Shown piece after piece: positions 1 to 7,078 of a stretch of DNA of 24,597 bases. A model generated the notes under the pieces. It did no database searches, was not told where the DNA came from, and worked only from the letters and a program-made list of their open reading frames with translations. The translations under genes and the position numbers were made by a program. Source of the stretch: Bog-532 sp036495425 (GTDB lineage Bacteria > Actinomycetota > Actinomycetes > Streptosporangiales > Streptosporangiaceae); assembly GCA_036495425.1 (NCBI GenBank), contig DASXMW010000121.1, positions 1 to 24,597 of the forward strand, written 5' to 3'. Numbering within the stretch: position 1 is the first letter of the stretch; each line of letters starts with the position of its first letter.

Positions 1-335
1 GCCCGCAGCGAGGCGCAGAACGCGGGCCGGGCCTGGCGGCACATGGCACAGGTGCCGCAGGAGACCATGTTGTCCACCGCCACCAGGTCCCCGGGCGCCA
101 GCCCGCTACCGGAGCTGTCGCCTGCGCCCGCCCCGGCCACATCCACCTCGCCGACCACCTCGTGCCCGGGCACCAGCGGGTAGACATGGCCGAACTCGCC
201 GTGGTGCAGGTGCACGTCGGTGCCGCAGACCCCGGTGGCCCGGACCCGGAGCCGGACCTCGCCCGGACCCGGCTCCGGGTCGGGCAGGTCGGTCAGCTGC
301 CAGTGCTCCGGCTCGGCGTAACGGACGGCCTTCAC
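1..335 (-). CDS. Zinc-dependent alcohol dehydrogenase, partial (C-terminus outside window)
   Basis: This gene runs off the left edge, and only the first ~111 residues are present. The GTG start at 335 gives a product beginning VKAVRYAEPEHWQL. The MDR GroES-like fold is shown by TGVCGTDVH (catalytic zinc Cys37), PGHE (His58) and a structural-zinc cluster near the edge (CGTCAMC...C). Members oxidise secondary alcohols or polyols with NAD(P). A Gly/Ala/Ser-rich insertion (AGAGAGDSSGSG) sits between the PGHE strand and the structural-zinc lobe. The gene lies 19 bases after the stop of a second zinc dehydrogenase and appears to be the most distal visible gene of the leftward operon. The family is clear. 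The substrate is not, although polyol or sugar-type dehydrogenase is likely from context. Confidence 0.85.
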   Translation of the reverse strand, partial: MKAVRYAEPEHWQLTDLPDPEPGPGEVRLRVRATGVCGTDVHLHHGEFGHVYPLVPGHEVVGEVDVAGAGAGDSSGSGLAPGDLVAVDNMVSCGTCAMCRQARPAFCASLR

Positions 336-354
336 GGATTCCCCACCGGACCTT

Positions 355-1353
355 TCACGGGTTCCCGACCTGCACCCGGGTCTTGAGCCCGGCCCCGCGC
401 CGGGCCGCTTCCAGGGCCGCCGCCGTCTCGGCCAGCGGCAGCGGCGAACCGTGCAGCCGGGCGGCCGGGATCGTGCCCGCCGCCAGCAGGGCCGCGGCCC
501 GCCCGAACGTGTGCCGGACCGAGTTGACCCCCACGATGGTCAGCTCGCGGGCGACCACGTCGAACGGGGCGAACGGGAAGGTGGCGCCGGCCCCGCCGAT
601 GCCGAGCAGGGCCAGCCGGCCCGTCCGCCGCAGGTGGGCCAGGCCGGTGGCGACCGCGCCGGGGTGCCCGGTGCAGTCGGCCACCACGCCCCAGCCGCCG
701 TCGTCGATCTCGCCGGCCGAGGCGGCGACGCGGCGGGCGCCGAACTCCGGGGCCACCGCGCGCCGGTCGGCCCGGGGGTCGACCACGTCGACGCTGGCCC
801 CGGCCGCGGCGGCCAGCGCGGCCAGCATCAGGCCGATCGGCCCGCTCCCCAGCACCAGCAGGTCCTCGCCCAGCACCGGGCCGATCCGGTCCAGGCCGTG
901 CAGCACACAGGACAGCGGCTCGACCAGGCTGGCCAGGTCCGCGCTCAGCCCGTCCGGCAGCGGCTGGCAGCGGGCCCCGTTGACCGCCACGTACTCGGCC
1001 AGCGCGCCGGGCGCGGTGGTGCCGAGGCCGCCGCCGTTCAGGCACATGTTGGTCCAGCCGGCCCGGCAGGTGGCGCAGGCGTCGCAGTAGTCCATCGGGT
1101 CGACCGCGACCCGCTGGCCGACCCGGACCGTGCGCACGGCCGGCCCGGCCTCGACCACCGTGCCCCAGAACTCGTGCCCGGGGATGACCGGGTAGTCGCG
1201 CACGGCCGCGTAGTCGCCGTCGTACACGTGCACGTCGGTGCCGCAGATGCCGCAGGTGCCGACCTCGACCACGACCTCGTGGTCGCGCGGGGCCGGATCG
1301 GGCACGTCTTCCACCGACAGGTGGCCCGGCCTGGCGATCAGCGCCGCCTTCAC
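355..1353 (-). CDS. Zinc-dependent (sorbitol/threonine dehydrogenase-like) alcohol dehydrogenase
   Basis: This is a 332-residue medium-chain dehydrogenase of normal family length. Visible features are catalytic zinc Cys37 in GICGTDVH, GHE at 59-61, structural-zinc cysteines 90, 93, 96 and 104, a conserved Glu in LVEPLSCVLHG, and a Rossmann motif GSGPIGLM near 163-170. It probably oxidises a secondary hydroxyl on a sugar, polyol or sugar acid with NAD(P). The frame stays open far upstream, but the GTG at 1353 is chosen because the homologous N-terminus (VKAALIARPGHLSVEDV) starts there and the preceding epimerase gene ends in a 4-base GTGA overlap (1350-1353), which implies translational coupling. 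The neighbouring second ADH suggests two oxidation steps or two substrates. The exact substrate is unknown. Confidence 0.9.
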   Translation of the reverse strand: MKAALIARPGHLSVEDVPDPAPRDHEVVVEVGTCGICGTDVHVYDGDYAAVRDYPVIPGHEFWGTVVEAGPAVRTVRVGQRVAVDPMDYCDACATCRAGWTNMCLNGGGLGTTAPGALAEYVAVNGARCQPLPDGLSADLASLVEPLSCVLHGLDRIGPVLGEDLLVLGSGPIGLMLAALAAAAGASVDVVDPRADRRAVAPEFGARRVAASAGEIDDGGWGVVADCTGHPGAVATGLAHLRRTGRLALLGIGGAGATFPFAPFDVVARELTIVGVNSVRHTFGRAAALLAAGTIPAARLHGSPLPLAETAAALEAARRGAGLKTRVQVGNP

Positions 1354-2006
1354 GGCCGGGCCCCCGGCCGCAGCGCGTGCAGCCCGGCCACGGCCTGGCG
1401 CGGGTCCGGCTCGCCGAACACCAGCGACCCCGGCACCACGCCGTCCGCGCCCGCCGCGGCCAGCCCCGGCACCGTGTGGGCCCGGATGCCGCCGTCCACG
1501 ACCACCTCGGGCGCTGGCCCGCCGGACCGGGCCGCGACCAGCTCGGCCACCCGGCCCGCCGTCGACGGGTCCTGGTCGTAGCCCTTGACCCCGATCACCG
1601 TGCCCATCAGCAGCAGCCGGTCGATGCCGCCGAAGAACGGCACCGCGTAACTGACCGGCTCGTGCAGCTCCAGGCCGAGCGAGGACTGGCAGCCGTGGTC
1701 CCGGATCCGGGCCAGGGTGGCGGCCACGTCGGGACAGGGCCCGCTCTGCACGGTGATCATGTCCGCGCCGGCCTCGGCGAACCGGTCCACCCAGTAGTCG
1801 GGGTCGGTGGTGTTGAGGTGCACGTCCAGGACCGCGCCGGTGCGCCGGCGCAGCGCGGCCACGTGGGCCGGGCCGAACAGCAGGTCGCGGACGTCGTGCC
1901 CGTCGAACACATCCAGGTGAAAGCCGTCGGCCACGTCGCCCAGCAGATCCACGGCCGCGCCCAGGTTCAGCAGGTCGGCCGACCACAGCGAGACATAGGC
2001 CTTCAT
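1350..2006 (-). CDS. Ribulose-phosphate 3-epimerase family protein
   Basis: This 218-residue TIM-barrel protein looks like the RPE family. It has VSLWSADLLNLG at the N-terminus, FHLDVFDGHDV (the metal-site H-x-D of the family), LDVHLNTTDPDYWVD, and a C-terminal VVDGGIRAHTVPGLAAAGADGVVPGS that matches the phosphate-binding region. Known members epimerise ketose phosphates at C3 or C4 (D-ribulose-5-P, D-allulose-6-P, tetrulose phosphates). The family's canonical second metal His/Asp pair is recognisable, though several flanking residues differ from housekeeping RPE, so a specialised sugar-phosphate substrate is likely. The ATG start at 2006 lies 24 bases after the E1 beta stop. The end overlaps the downstream dehydrogenase by 4 bases. 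Confidence 0.82.
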   Translation of the reverse strand: MKAYVSLWSADLLNLGAAVDLLGDVADGFHLDVFDGHDVRDLLFGPAHVAALRRRTGAVLDVHLNTTDPDYWVDRFAEAGADMITVQSGPCPDVAATLARIRDHGCQSSLGLELHEPVSYAVPFFGGIDRLLLMGTVIGVKGYDQDPSTAGRVAELVAARSGGPAPEVVVDGGIRAHTVPGLAAAGADGVVPGSLVFGEPDPRQAVAGLHALRPGARP

Positions 2007-2030
2007 CGCGGTGCTTTCATCTGCGGGCCC

Positions 2031-3035
2031 TCACTTCTGGCGGCCGCCGGTGGCCGTCTTCACCGCCTCCCGGGCCAGCCGCTCCACGTCGTCGGCCCCC
2101 GGGGTCAGCGCGTCCAGCAGCACCGGGCTGTGCGGCACCGGCGTGAACGGGGCGCCGATCCGCAGCACCGGCCCGTCCAGCTCGCGGAACAGGCTCTCCT
2201 GCATGGCCGCGGCGATCTCGGCCCCGATCCCGCCGTGCCGGTAGTCCTCGGCCGCCACCACCAGGGTCCGGGTCTGGCGCACCGACTCCTCCACCGTGTC
2301 CAGGTCCAGCGGCATCAGCGTGCGCAGGTCGATCACCTCGGCCTCGATGCCGTCGGCGGCCAGCCGCTCGGCCGCGGCCAGCGACTTGGGCGCCATCACG
2401 CCGTAGGACACGATGGTGACGTCGCGGCCGGGCCGCCGGACCACGGCCTGCCCGAACGGCACCAGGTCGTCCGGGCCGCCCGCCTCGCCGCGGGCCCCGG
2501 TCTGCATCTTGTGCATGGCGAAGATGACCGGGTCCTCGCCCCGCATCGCCGACTTGATCAGCCCCTTGGCGTCATAGGGCGTGCTCGGGTAGGCCATCAG
2601 CAGACCCGGGACGTGGCAGAACCAGCTTTCGATGGGGTTGTTGTGCTGGGCACCGCCGCCCGCGAACCCGGTGGTGCCCCGGACGACCAGCGGCACCGGA
2701 CGGCCCCACCAGTACCGGACCTTGGCCGCCTGGTTGACGATCTCGTCCATGGCCCCGAACGCGAAGTCGAGGAAGTTGAGGTCGACCACGGGCCGCAGGC
2801 CGTTCATGGCCGCGCCGACCCCGGCCGCCACCATGGCCGCCTCGGAGATGGGGGCGTTGCGCACCCGGTCCCGGCCGAACTGCGGGCCCAGGTTGGTCAC
2901 CTGGGCCCAGTGCCCGCCCCGCTCATACAGGTCGGTGCCGAGCACGACGATGCTGTCGTCCCGGGCCATCTCTTCGGCCAGGCCGTCGCGGTAGGCCCGC
3001 GACAAGGTCGTCCGCTTGCTCGCCGGAGTGGTCAC
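2031..3035 (-). CDS. ThDP-dependent 2-oxo acid/acetoin dehydrogenase-type E1, beta subunit
   Basis: This 334-residue protein matches the transketolase-like beta subunit of two-subunit E1 enzymes (pyruvate, branched-chain 2-oxo acid or acetoin dehydrogenases). Key signatures are the RNAPISEAAMV segment with catalytic-type Glu65, the FLDFAFGAMDEIVNQAAK helix, the GGGAQHNNPIESWFCHVPGL substrate/ThDP region, and a C-terminal transketolase-C domain (VEVIDLRTLMPLD-like, followed by VVAAEDYRHGGIGAEI). With the alpha subunit it would bind ThDP at the interface and transfer an acyl group to a lipoyl domain. The GTG start at 3035 overlaps the alpha-subunit stop by 4 bases, which couples the subunits. 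The substrate cannot be read from the sequence; acetoin-type cleavage or 2-oxo acid decarboxylation are both possible. Confidence 0.9.
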   Translation of the reverse strand: MTTPASKRTTLSRAYRDGLAEEMARDDSIVVLGTDLYERGGHWAQVTNLGPQFGRDRVRNAPISEAAMVAAGVGAAMNGLRPVVDLNFLDFAFGAMDEIVNQAAKVRYWWGRPVPLVVRGTTGFAGGGAQHNNPIESWFCHVPGLLMAYPSTPYDAKGLIKSAMRGEDPVIFAMHKMQTGARGEAGGPDDLVPFGQAVVRRPGRDVTIVSYGVMAPKSLAAAERLAADGIEAEVIDLRTLMPLDLDTVEESVRQTRTLVVAAEDYRHGGIGAEIAAAMQESLFRELDGPVLRIGAPFTPVPHSPVLLDALTPGADDVERLAREAVKTATGGRQK

Positions 3036-4072
3036 TGGGTTCCTCTCAGCTGCAGCGGGATGCCGGTCACGCCGTCGGCCACGGTGGCCGGGTCGGGCAG
3101 CGGGGACGACTCGGCGTACTCGACCGCGTCCTTGACCCGGGCGGTCGCCTGCGCGGCCAGCTCATGGAAGCCGGCCTCGTCCAGGTCGCCGGACTTCTCC
3201 AGGGCGCCCCGCATGCGGGCGATGGGGTCCCGGTTGGTCTGCCACCACTCCACCTCCTCGGTGGTGCGGTACTGGCCGCGTTCGCCGATGTCGTGGCCGA
3301 GGTGCCGGTAGGTCAGGGCCTCGATGAAGGTGGGGCCGCCGCCGTCGCGGGCCCGGGCGGCCGCCTCGGCCGCGGCCCGGTGCAGCGCGGCCACGTCCTG
3401 GCCGTCGACCTGGACCGCGGGCAGCCCGAAGCCGGACGCCCGGCTGGCCACCGACTCGCCGGCCATGGCCGCGTTGATCGGGGTCTCGACCGCGTAGCCG
3501 TTGTTCTCGCACACCACGATCAGCGGCAGCTTCCAGGCCGCGGCCAGGTTCACGAACTCCCAGACCCGGCCGGTGTTGGCCCCGCCGTCGCCGAAGAATC
3601 CGGCCGCGCAGTGCCCGTCGTGCCGGTAGCCCTGGGCGAACGAGGCCCCCAGCGCGATGCCGAGGCCGGCGCCGACGATCCCGTTGGACCCGTCGAACCC
3701 GGCCGAGAAGTCGGCCAGGTGCATGTGGCCGCCGCGGCCCTGGGCGCAGCCGGTGGCCTTGCCGTACAGCTCGGCCATGACCGAGCGCGGCTCCATGCCC
3801 TTGGCCAGGGCCACGTGGTGGCTGCGGTGCGAGGCCGCCGCCACGTCCTCGGGGCCGAGCACCGAGGTCACGCCGACCGCCACCGCCTCCTGGCCGGTGG
3901 CCGCGTGCATGCCGCCGGGGATCGCGCCCGACGTGGCCAGCGGCCCGGCCGTCGACTCGAACTCGCGGATGAGCAGCATCCGCGCCAGCCAGTCCCGGGC
4001 CTGGGCCGGGTCCAGTCCGGTCAGGTCGATCCCGGCGTCCTCGCCCTCGGCCGGGACCGTGTGCGCCTTCAT
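3032..4072 (-). CDS. ThDP-dependent 2-oxo acid/acetoin dehydrogenase-type E1, alpha subunit
   Basis: This 346-residue alpha subunit carries the ThDP-binding motif GDGGANTG (161-168) ending in CENN (188-191), the GRGGHMH motif (113-118 region) and a TYRHLGHDIGERGQYRT segment corresponding to the active-site loop of E1 alpha. It forms an alpha2beta2 E1 with the overlapping downstream beta gene. An SD-like GGAGG lies inside the end of the lipoyl-domain gene ahead of ATG 4072, and the two genes overlap by 4 bases (4069-4072). The product has normal length and no obvious defect. Its genetic partner is a lone lipoyl domain rather than a full E2, so the acyl acceptor is unusual. Family assignment is firm and substrate is unknown. 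Confidence 0.92.
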   Translation of the reverse strand: MKAHTVPAEGEDAGIDLTGLDPAQARDWLARMLLIREFESTAGPLATSGAIPGGMHAATGQEAVAVGVTSVLGPEDVAAASHRSHHVALAKGMEPRSVMAELYGKATGCAQGRGGHMHLADFSAGFDGSNGIVGAGLGIALGASFAQGYRHDGHCAAGFFGDGGANTGRVWEFVNLAAAWKLPLIVVCENNGYAVETPINAAMAGESVASRASGFGLPAVQVDGQDVAALHRAAAEAAARARDGGGPTFIEALTYRHLGHDIGERGQYRTTEEVEWWQTNRDPIARMRGALEKSGDLDEAGFHELAAQATARVKDAVEYAESSPLPDPATVADGVTGIPLQLRGTQ

Positions 4073-4314
4073 TCGCCGGCCTCCACCCAGGTCAGGACCG
4101 CTCCGGTACCGACCTCGGCGTCGACGTCGAACAGGTGGGGGCCGAGGACTCCGGCCGCCGGGCTCTCCAGCGTCACCTCGGTCTTGGCGGTGTCGATGGA
4201 CACGAGCGGATCCCCCTCATCGACCATTTCCCCGGGCTCGCGGAGCCAGGCGGTCACCACGCTCTCGGTGTCCGCCATGCCGTACGACGGCACCTTCAGC
4301 TCGACTCTGGACAC
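4069..4314 (-). CDS. Free-standing lipoyl (biotinyl/lipoyl attachment) domain protein
   Basis: This 81-residue protein consists of one lipoyl-type domain and nothing else. The modification site is the Lys in IDTAKTEV (Lys44), the classical DKA/DTAK-type lipoylation hairpin; flanking features are GMADTESVVTAWLREPGEMVDEGDPL and a final beta strand. A normal E2 would continue into a peripheral-subunit-binding domain and a catalytic acyltransferase core; both are absent. It is expected to swing an acyl group from the E1 encoded immediately downstream. The start is GTG 4314, with AAGGAGA about 8 bases upstream. The 12-base gap after the SDR stop and the overlap with E1 alpha place it firmly in the operon. 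Biotinylation cannot be excluded, but it is less likely next to E1 and without a biotin-type MKM motif. Confidence 0.88.
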   Translation of the reverse strand: MSRVELKVPSYGMADTESVVTAWLREPGEMVDEGDPLVSIDTAKTEVTLESPAAGVLGPHLFDVDAEVGTGAVLTWVEAGE

Positions 4315-4326
4315 GCAGGCTCTCCT

Positions 4327-5133
4327 TCATTCCCCAATGGTTCCGCCGGCGTTCAGCGCCAGGTTCCCGCCGTCGACGGGGAGCACCACACCGGTGATCA
4401 TGCTGGCTGCGTCCGAGGCCAGAAAGGCCACGGCCGCCGCGACCTCGGACGGCTCCACCAGCCGCCCGAGCGGGATGCCGCGCAGGAAGGTGTCCAGCAG
4501 GTGTCCTTCTTCGCTGGGCCGCTGGCTCAGTGCCCGCAGGCCCTCGGTGGCGATCTGGCAGGGCGCGACGCTGTTGACCCGGATGCCGTGCCGGCCCCAG
4601 ACCACGGCCAGCTCCCGGGTCAGCTGGTTCACCCCGGCCTTGGTGATCCCGTAGGAGAAGTTGCCCCGGCCCAGCGAGCTGACCCCGCCGATCGAGCTGA
4701 CGTTGACGATCGATCCGGGCTGGCCCGAGTCGATCAGCCGCTGGGCCAGCGCCCGGGCGCAGTGGTAGTAGCCCTTGAGGTTGACCGCGAAGGTCAGGTC
4801 CCACTCGGCCTCGGTGATCCCGAGCGACGTGCCGCGCTTGTTGATGCCCGCGTTGTTGACCAGGATGTCCGGCCGCCCGAACGTGTCCTCGGCCCAGGCG
4901 AACACCTCGGCCACCTGCTCGGGGTCGGTCACGTCGCAGGCCCGGCCGGCCGCCGACCCGCCCGCGTCGTTGATCTTGGCCGCCACCGCCTCGGTGTCCG
5001 GCGCGGACAGGTCGAGCAGGCTGATCCGCGCGTGGGCGGCGGCGAAGACGTCACCCAGGGCCCGGCCCAGGCCGCCGGCCCCGCCGGTGATGACCACGTG
5101 CCGCCCGGTCAGTCCGGGCCGGGGCTCGGTCAC
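4327..5133 (-). CDS. Short-chain dehydrogenase/reductase (SDR)
   Basis: This is a 268-residue classical SDR. Visible motifs are TGGAGGLG (16-23, cofactor binding), Asp41 at the end of the second strand (suggesting NAD rather than NADP), CDVTD (67-70 region), NNAG (93-96), the catalytic serine pair in NVSSIGG (146/147), and YGITK with Tyr161 and Lys165. The frame is open far upstream, but GTG 5133 is chosen because it aligns the N-terminus just ahead of the Rossmann fold and overlaps the FAH-family stop by 4 bases (GTGA, 5130-5133). Next to an FAH hydrolase, an obvious role is oxidation of a 2-keto-3-deoxy sugar acid to a 2,4-diketo acid, as in L-rhamnose and L-fucose oxidative pathways. That role is inferred from context. 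Confidence 0.88.
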   Translation of the reverse strand: MTEPRPGLTGRHVVITGGAGGLGRALGDVFAAAHARISLLDLSAPDTEAVAAKINDAGGSAAGRACDVTDPEQVAEVFAWAEDTFGRPDILVNNAGINKRGTSLGITEAEWDLTFAVNLKGYYHCARALAQRLIDSGQPGSIVNVSSIGGVSSLGRGNFSYGITKAGVNQLTRELAVVWGRHGIRVNSVAPCQIATEGLRALSQRPSEEGHLLDTFLRGIPLGRLVEPSEVAAAVAFLASDAASMITGVVLPVDGGNLALNAGGTIGE

Positions 5134-6032
5134 GCGGACCGCCCCTCCGGGCCGGGGGCCGCGACCACCGGGTTGCGCAGGCAGCCGAGGCGCTCGATTT
5201 CGACCTCGACGATGTCGCCGTCCTTCAGGAACAGCGGCGGGTTCTGGGCGCCGCCGATGCCGCCCGGGGTCCCGGTGGCGATGATGTCCCCGGGCTCGAG
5301 CGTCATCACCGCGCTGAGCTGGCTGACCAGCGCGGCCACGGTGAACACCATGTTGGCCGTGCTGGAGTGCTGGACGGTGACCCCGTTGAGCCGGGTCTCG
5401 ATCTCCAGGTTCTGCGGGTCCGGCACCTCGGCCGCGGTGACCAGGAACGGGCCCACCGGGGCGAAGGTGTCGAAGCTCTTGCCCAGCGACCACTGACTGG
5501 TCCAGTTCTGCACGTCGCGGGCGCTGACGTCGTTGACGGCCAGGTAGCCGCCCACGTAGGACAGGGCCTCGTCCTCGCCCACGTTCCGGGCCCGCCGCCC
5601 GATGACCACCCCGAGCTCGCCCTCGTAGTCCACCGAGTTGCTCTGCCCGGGCAGCACGATCGGGTCGTAGGGGCCGGTCAGCGCGCTGGGGAACTTGGCG
5701 AAGACCGTGGGCCGGGCCGGCAGTTCCTGGCCGGTCTCGGCCGCGTGGTCCCGGTAGTTGAGCCCGATGCCGATGATCTTCGACGGGGTGGGTACCGGCG
5801 CGGCCAGGCGGACCTGGTCGAGCTGAATGCGCGCCGTCTCCGGCGCGTTCTCGGCCAGCGCGGCCAGCCGCCCGGCCCGCTCCTCGGACAGCAGCGCGCC
5901 CAGGTCGGCCGGCAGCGGCGGCTCCGCGGCGGCCAGGTCGATCAGCACCCCCGCCCCGGACACCACGGCCGGCCGCCGGCCGCCCCCGCCGTTACCAGCG
6001 GTCTCGCTGGCGAGAAAACTACATAGCTGCAT
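5130..6032 (-). CDS. Fumarylacetoacetate hydrolase (FAH) family protein, diketo-acid hydrolase/hydratase-like
   Basis: This 300-residue protein has the FAH C-terminal fold: IGIGLNYRDHAAETG (88-101), metal ligands in DYEGELGVVIG (Glu137, Glu139) and Asp168 in VNDVSARD, and the late motif DIIATGTPGGIG. Members cleave or hydrate 2,4-diketo acids, including 2,4-diketo-3-deoxy-rhamnonate and -fuconate, giving pyruvate plus a hydroxy acid. ATG 6032 is preferred over an adjacent TTG at 6035; the ribosome site is weak (AGGCGGCG). It is the first gene of the FAH-to-ADH operon. A GTCAAC-type operator lies 23-52 bases upstream. The product overlaps the SDR gene by 4 bases, which suggests that the SDR product is the FAH substrate. 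Confidence 0.88.
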   Translation of the reverse strand: MQLCSFLASETAGNGGGGRRPAVVSGAGVLIDLAAAEPPLPADLGALLSEERAGRLAALAENAPETARIQLDQVRLAAPVPTPSKIIGIGLNYRDHAAETGQELPARPTVFAKFPSALTGPYDPIVLPGQSNSVDYEGELGVVIGRRARNVGEDEALSYVGGYLAVNDVSARDVQNWTSQWSLGKSFDTFAPVGPFLVTAAEVPDPQNLEIETRLNGVTVQHSSTANMVFTVAALVSQLSAVMTLEPGDIIATGTPGGIGGAQNPPLFLKDGDIVEVEIERLGCLRNPVVAAPGPEGRSA

Positions 6033-6054
6033 CAAGCGCCGCCTGTCACGGGAT

Positions 6055-6084
6055 CGTCAACTGATTCTTGTCAACAATCAACTT
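6055..6084. promoter_or_regulatory. Putative operator 1 (heptad GTCAAC repeats) upstream of FAH operon
   Basis: This AT-rich stretch in the 109-base gap between the ABC operon and the FAH gene contains GTCAAC at 6056, GTCAAC at 6070 and ATCAAC at 6077, all in one 7-base register. The segment TTGTCAACAATCAACTT (6068-6084) aligns with similar 17-mers at 9602 and 11599. On the minus strand it reads as TTGATT and TTGACA -35-like boxes; TTGATT (6081-6076), 17 bases, GACGAT (6058-6053) is a weak promoter candidate for the FAH operon. The GT-N2-AC core resembles GntR/FadR-type operators, but the regulator family is not identifiable here. Confidence 0.55.
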
Positions 6085-6141
6085 TTGTACACCATGGCCT
6101 AGTTCGCCACAAGGGCGGCCCGGCCGGGTGCCGGGCTGGTG

Positions 6142-7029
6142 TCAGCCCTTGACCGCACCGGCGGTCAGACCGCGGACCACGTAGCGCTGGACGGCCATGT
6201 AGAAGATGACGGGAAGCAGCGAGAAGACGACCCCGGCCGCCTGGAGCTCGAAGATCGGGACGTCCTGCTGGCTGATGAAGGTGGCGATGCCGAGCCCGGC
6301 CGTGTACTGACTGCGGCTGGTGATCAGCGCCGACGCGAACAGGTAGTCGTTCCAGCTACCGAAGAACGCCACCACCGCCACGGCCACCAGGCCGGCCCGG
6401 GACAGCGGCAGCAGCAGCCGCCGCAGCACCCCCAGCTGGGTACAGCCGTCCACCAGGCCGGCGTCGAGCACCGACACCGGGACGCTGTCGAAGGAGGACT
6501 TCAGGATCCAGGAGCCCAGCGGGACGCTGAACGCGGCGTAGAGCACGGCCAGCATGGGCAGGTTGTTGGTCCACCCCATCGACCGGTAGAACTGCAGCTC
6601 CGGGACGATGATCATGGCGCCCGGCATCATCTGGGTGAACAGCAGCAGCAGCCCGAACAGCAGCTTGCCGTGCCATTCCAGCCGCCCCAGCAGGTAGGCC
6701 CCGAAGCACGACAGCACCAGGGTGATCGCCACCGCGATGATCGCGACGAACAGCGAATTGCCCAGCCAGCTCGCGATGGGCTGGTCCTGGAACAGCTTGG
6801 TGATGGCGCCGGTGTTGAAGCCGCGCGGGATCAGCGGCGGCGGGAACGACAGCGTCTTGCCTTCCGGCTGGAAGGTGGACAGGACCATCCAGTAGACCGG
6901 GAACAGCGCCACCAGGGCGACCACCAGGATTACCAGCCCGCGGACCACCGTTCCCGCCTGGCGCCGGCGGCTGCGCCGCCGCGGGGCGCCCGCGGGGACC
7001 GCCGGCGCCGGCTTGGTCAGCACGGCCAT
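6142..7029 (-). CDS. Carbohydrate ABC transporter permease, MalG-type (CUT1)
   Basis: This 295-residue inner-membrane permease has a basic N-terminus, a first membrane helix near GLVILVVALVALFPVYWMVLS, and about six helices in all. The cytoplasmic EAA-like loop that contacts the ATPase is seen as LVDGCTQLGVLRRLLLPLSRAG, followed by FFGSWNDYLFA, the hallmark of MalG-type permeases. It pairs with the MalF-type permease just upstream; the gap is 49 bases. ATG 7029 is preceded by GGAGG at good spacing. No ABC ATPase is encoded nearby, so the transporter probably uses a shared MsiK-type ATPase, as is usual for actinomycete CUT1 systems. Confidence 0.93.
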   Translation of the reverse strand: MAVLTKPAPAVPAGAPRRRSRRRQAGTVVRGLVILVVALVALFPVYWMVLSTFQPEGKTLSFPPPLIPRGFNTGAITKLFQDQPIASWLGNSLFVAIIAVAITLVLSCFGAYLLGRLEWHGKLLFGLLLLFTQMMPGAMIIVPELQFYRSMGWTNNLPMLAVLYAAFSVPLGSWILKSSFDSVPVSVLDAGLVDGCTQLGVLRRLLLPLSRAGLVAVAVVAFFGSWNDYLFASALITSRSQYTAGLGIATFISQQDVPIFELQAAGVVFSLLPVIFYMAVQRYVVRGLTAGAVKG

Positions 7030-7078
7030 GTCGTCCTCCGCTCGCTCGGGCTGGCCGGGTCGCCGCCTCGTTTCGTAG

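Noticed and set aside
355..1986. 543-codon reading that would fuse extra N-terminal sequence to the zinc dehydrogenase
   Set aside because: The upstream half overlaps the epimerase gene in another frame and is Arg/Gly/Ala-rich noise. The GTG at 1353 matches the family N-terminus.
1377..3311. Long plus-strand open frame (644 codons) opposite the epimerase and E1 beta genes
   Set aside because: It is antisense to well-recognised genes, its translation is His/Gly/Arg/Val-rich with no domain, and such frames are expected opposite high-GC coding sequence.
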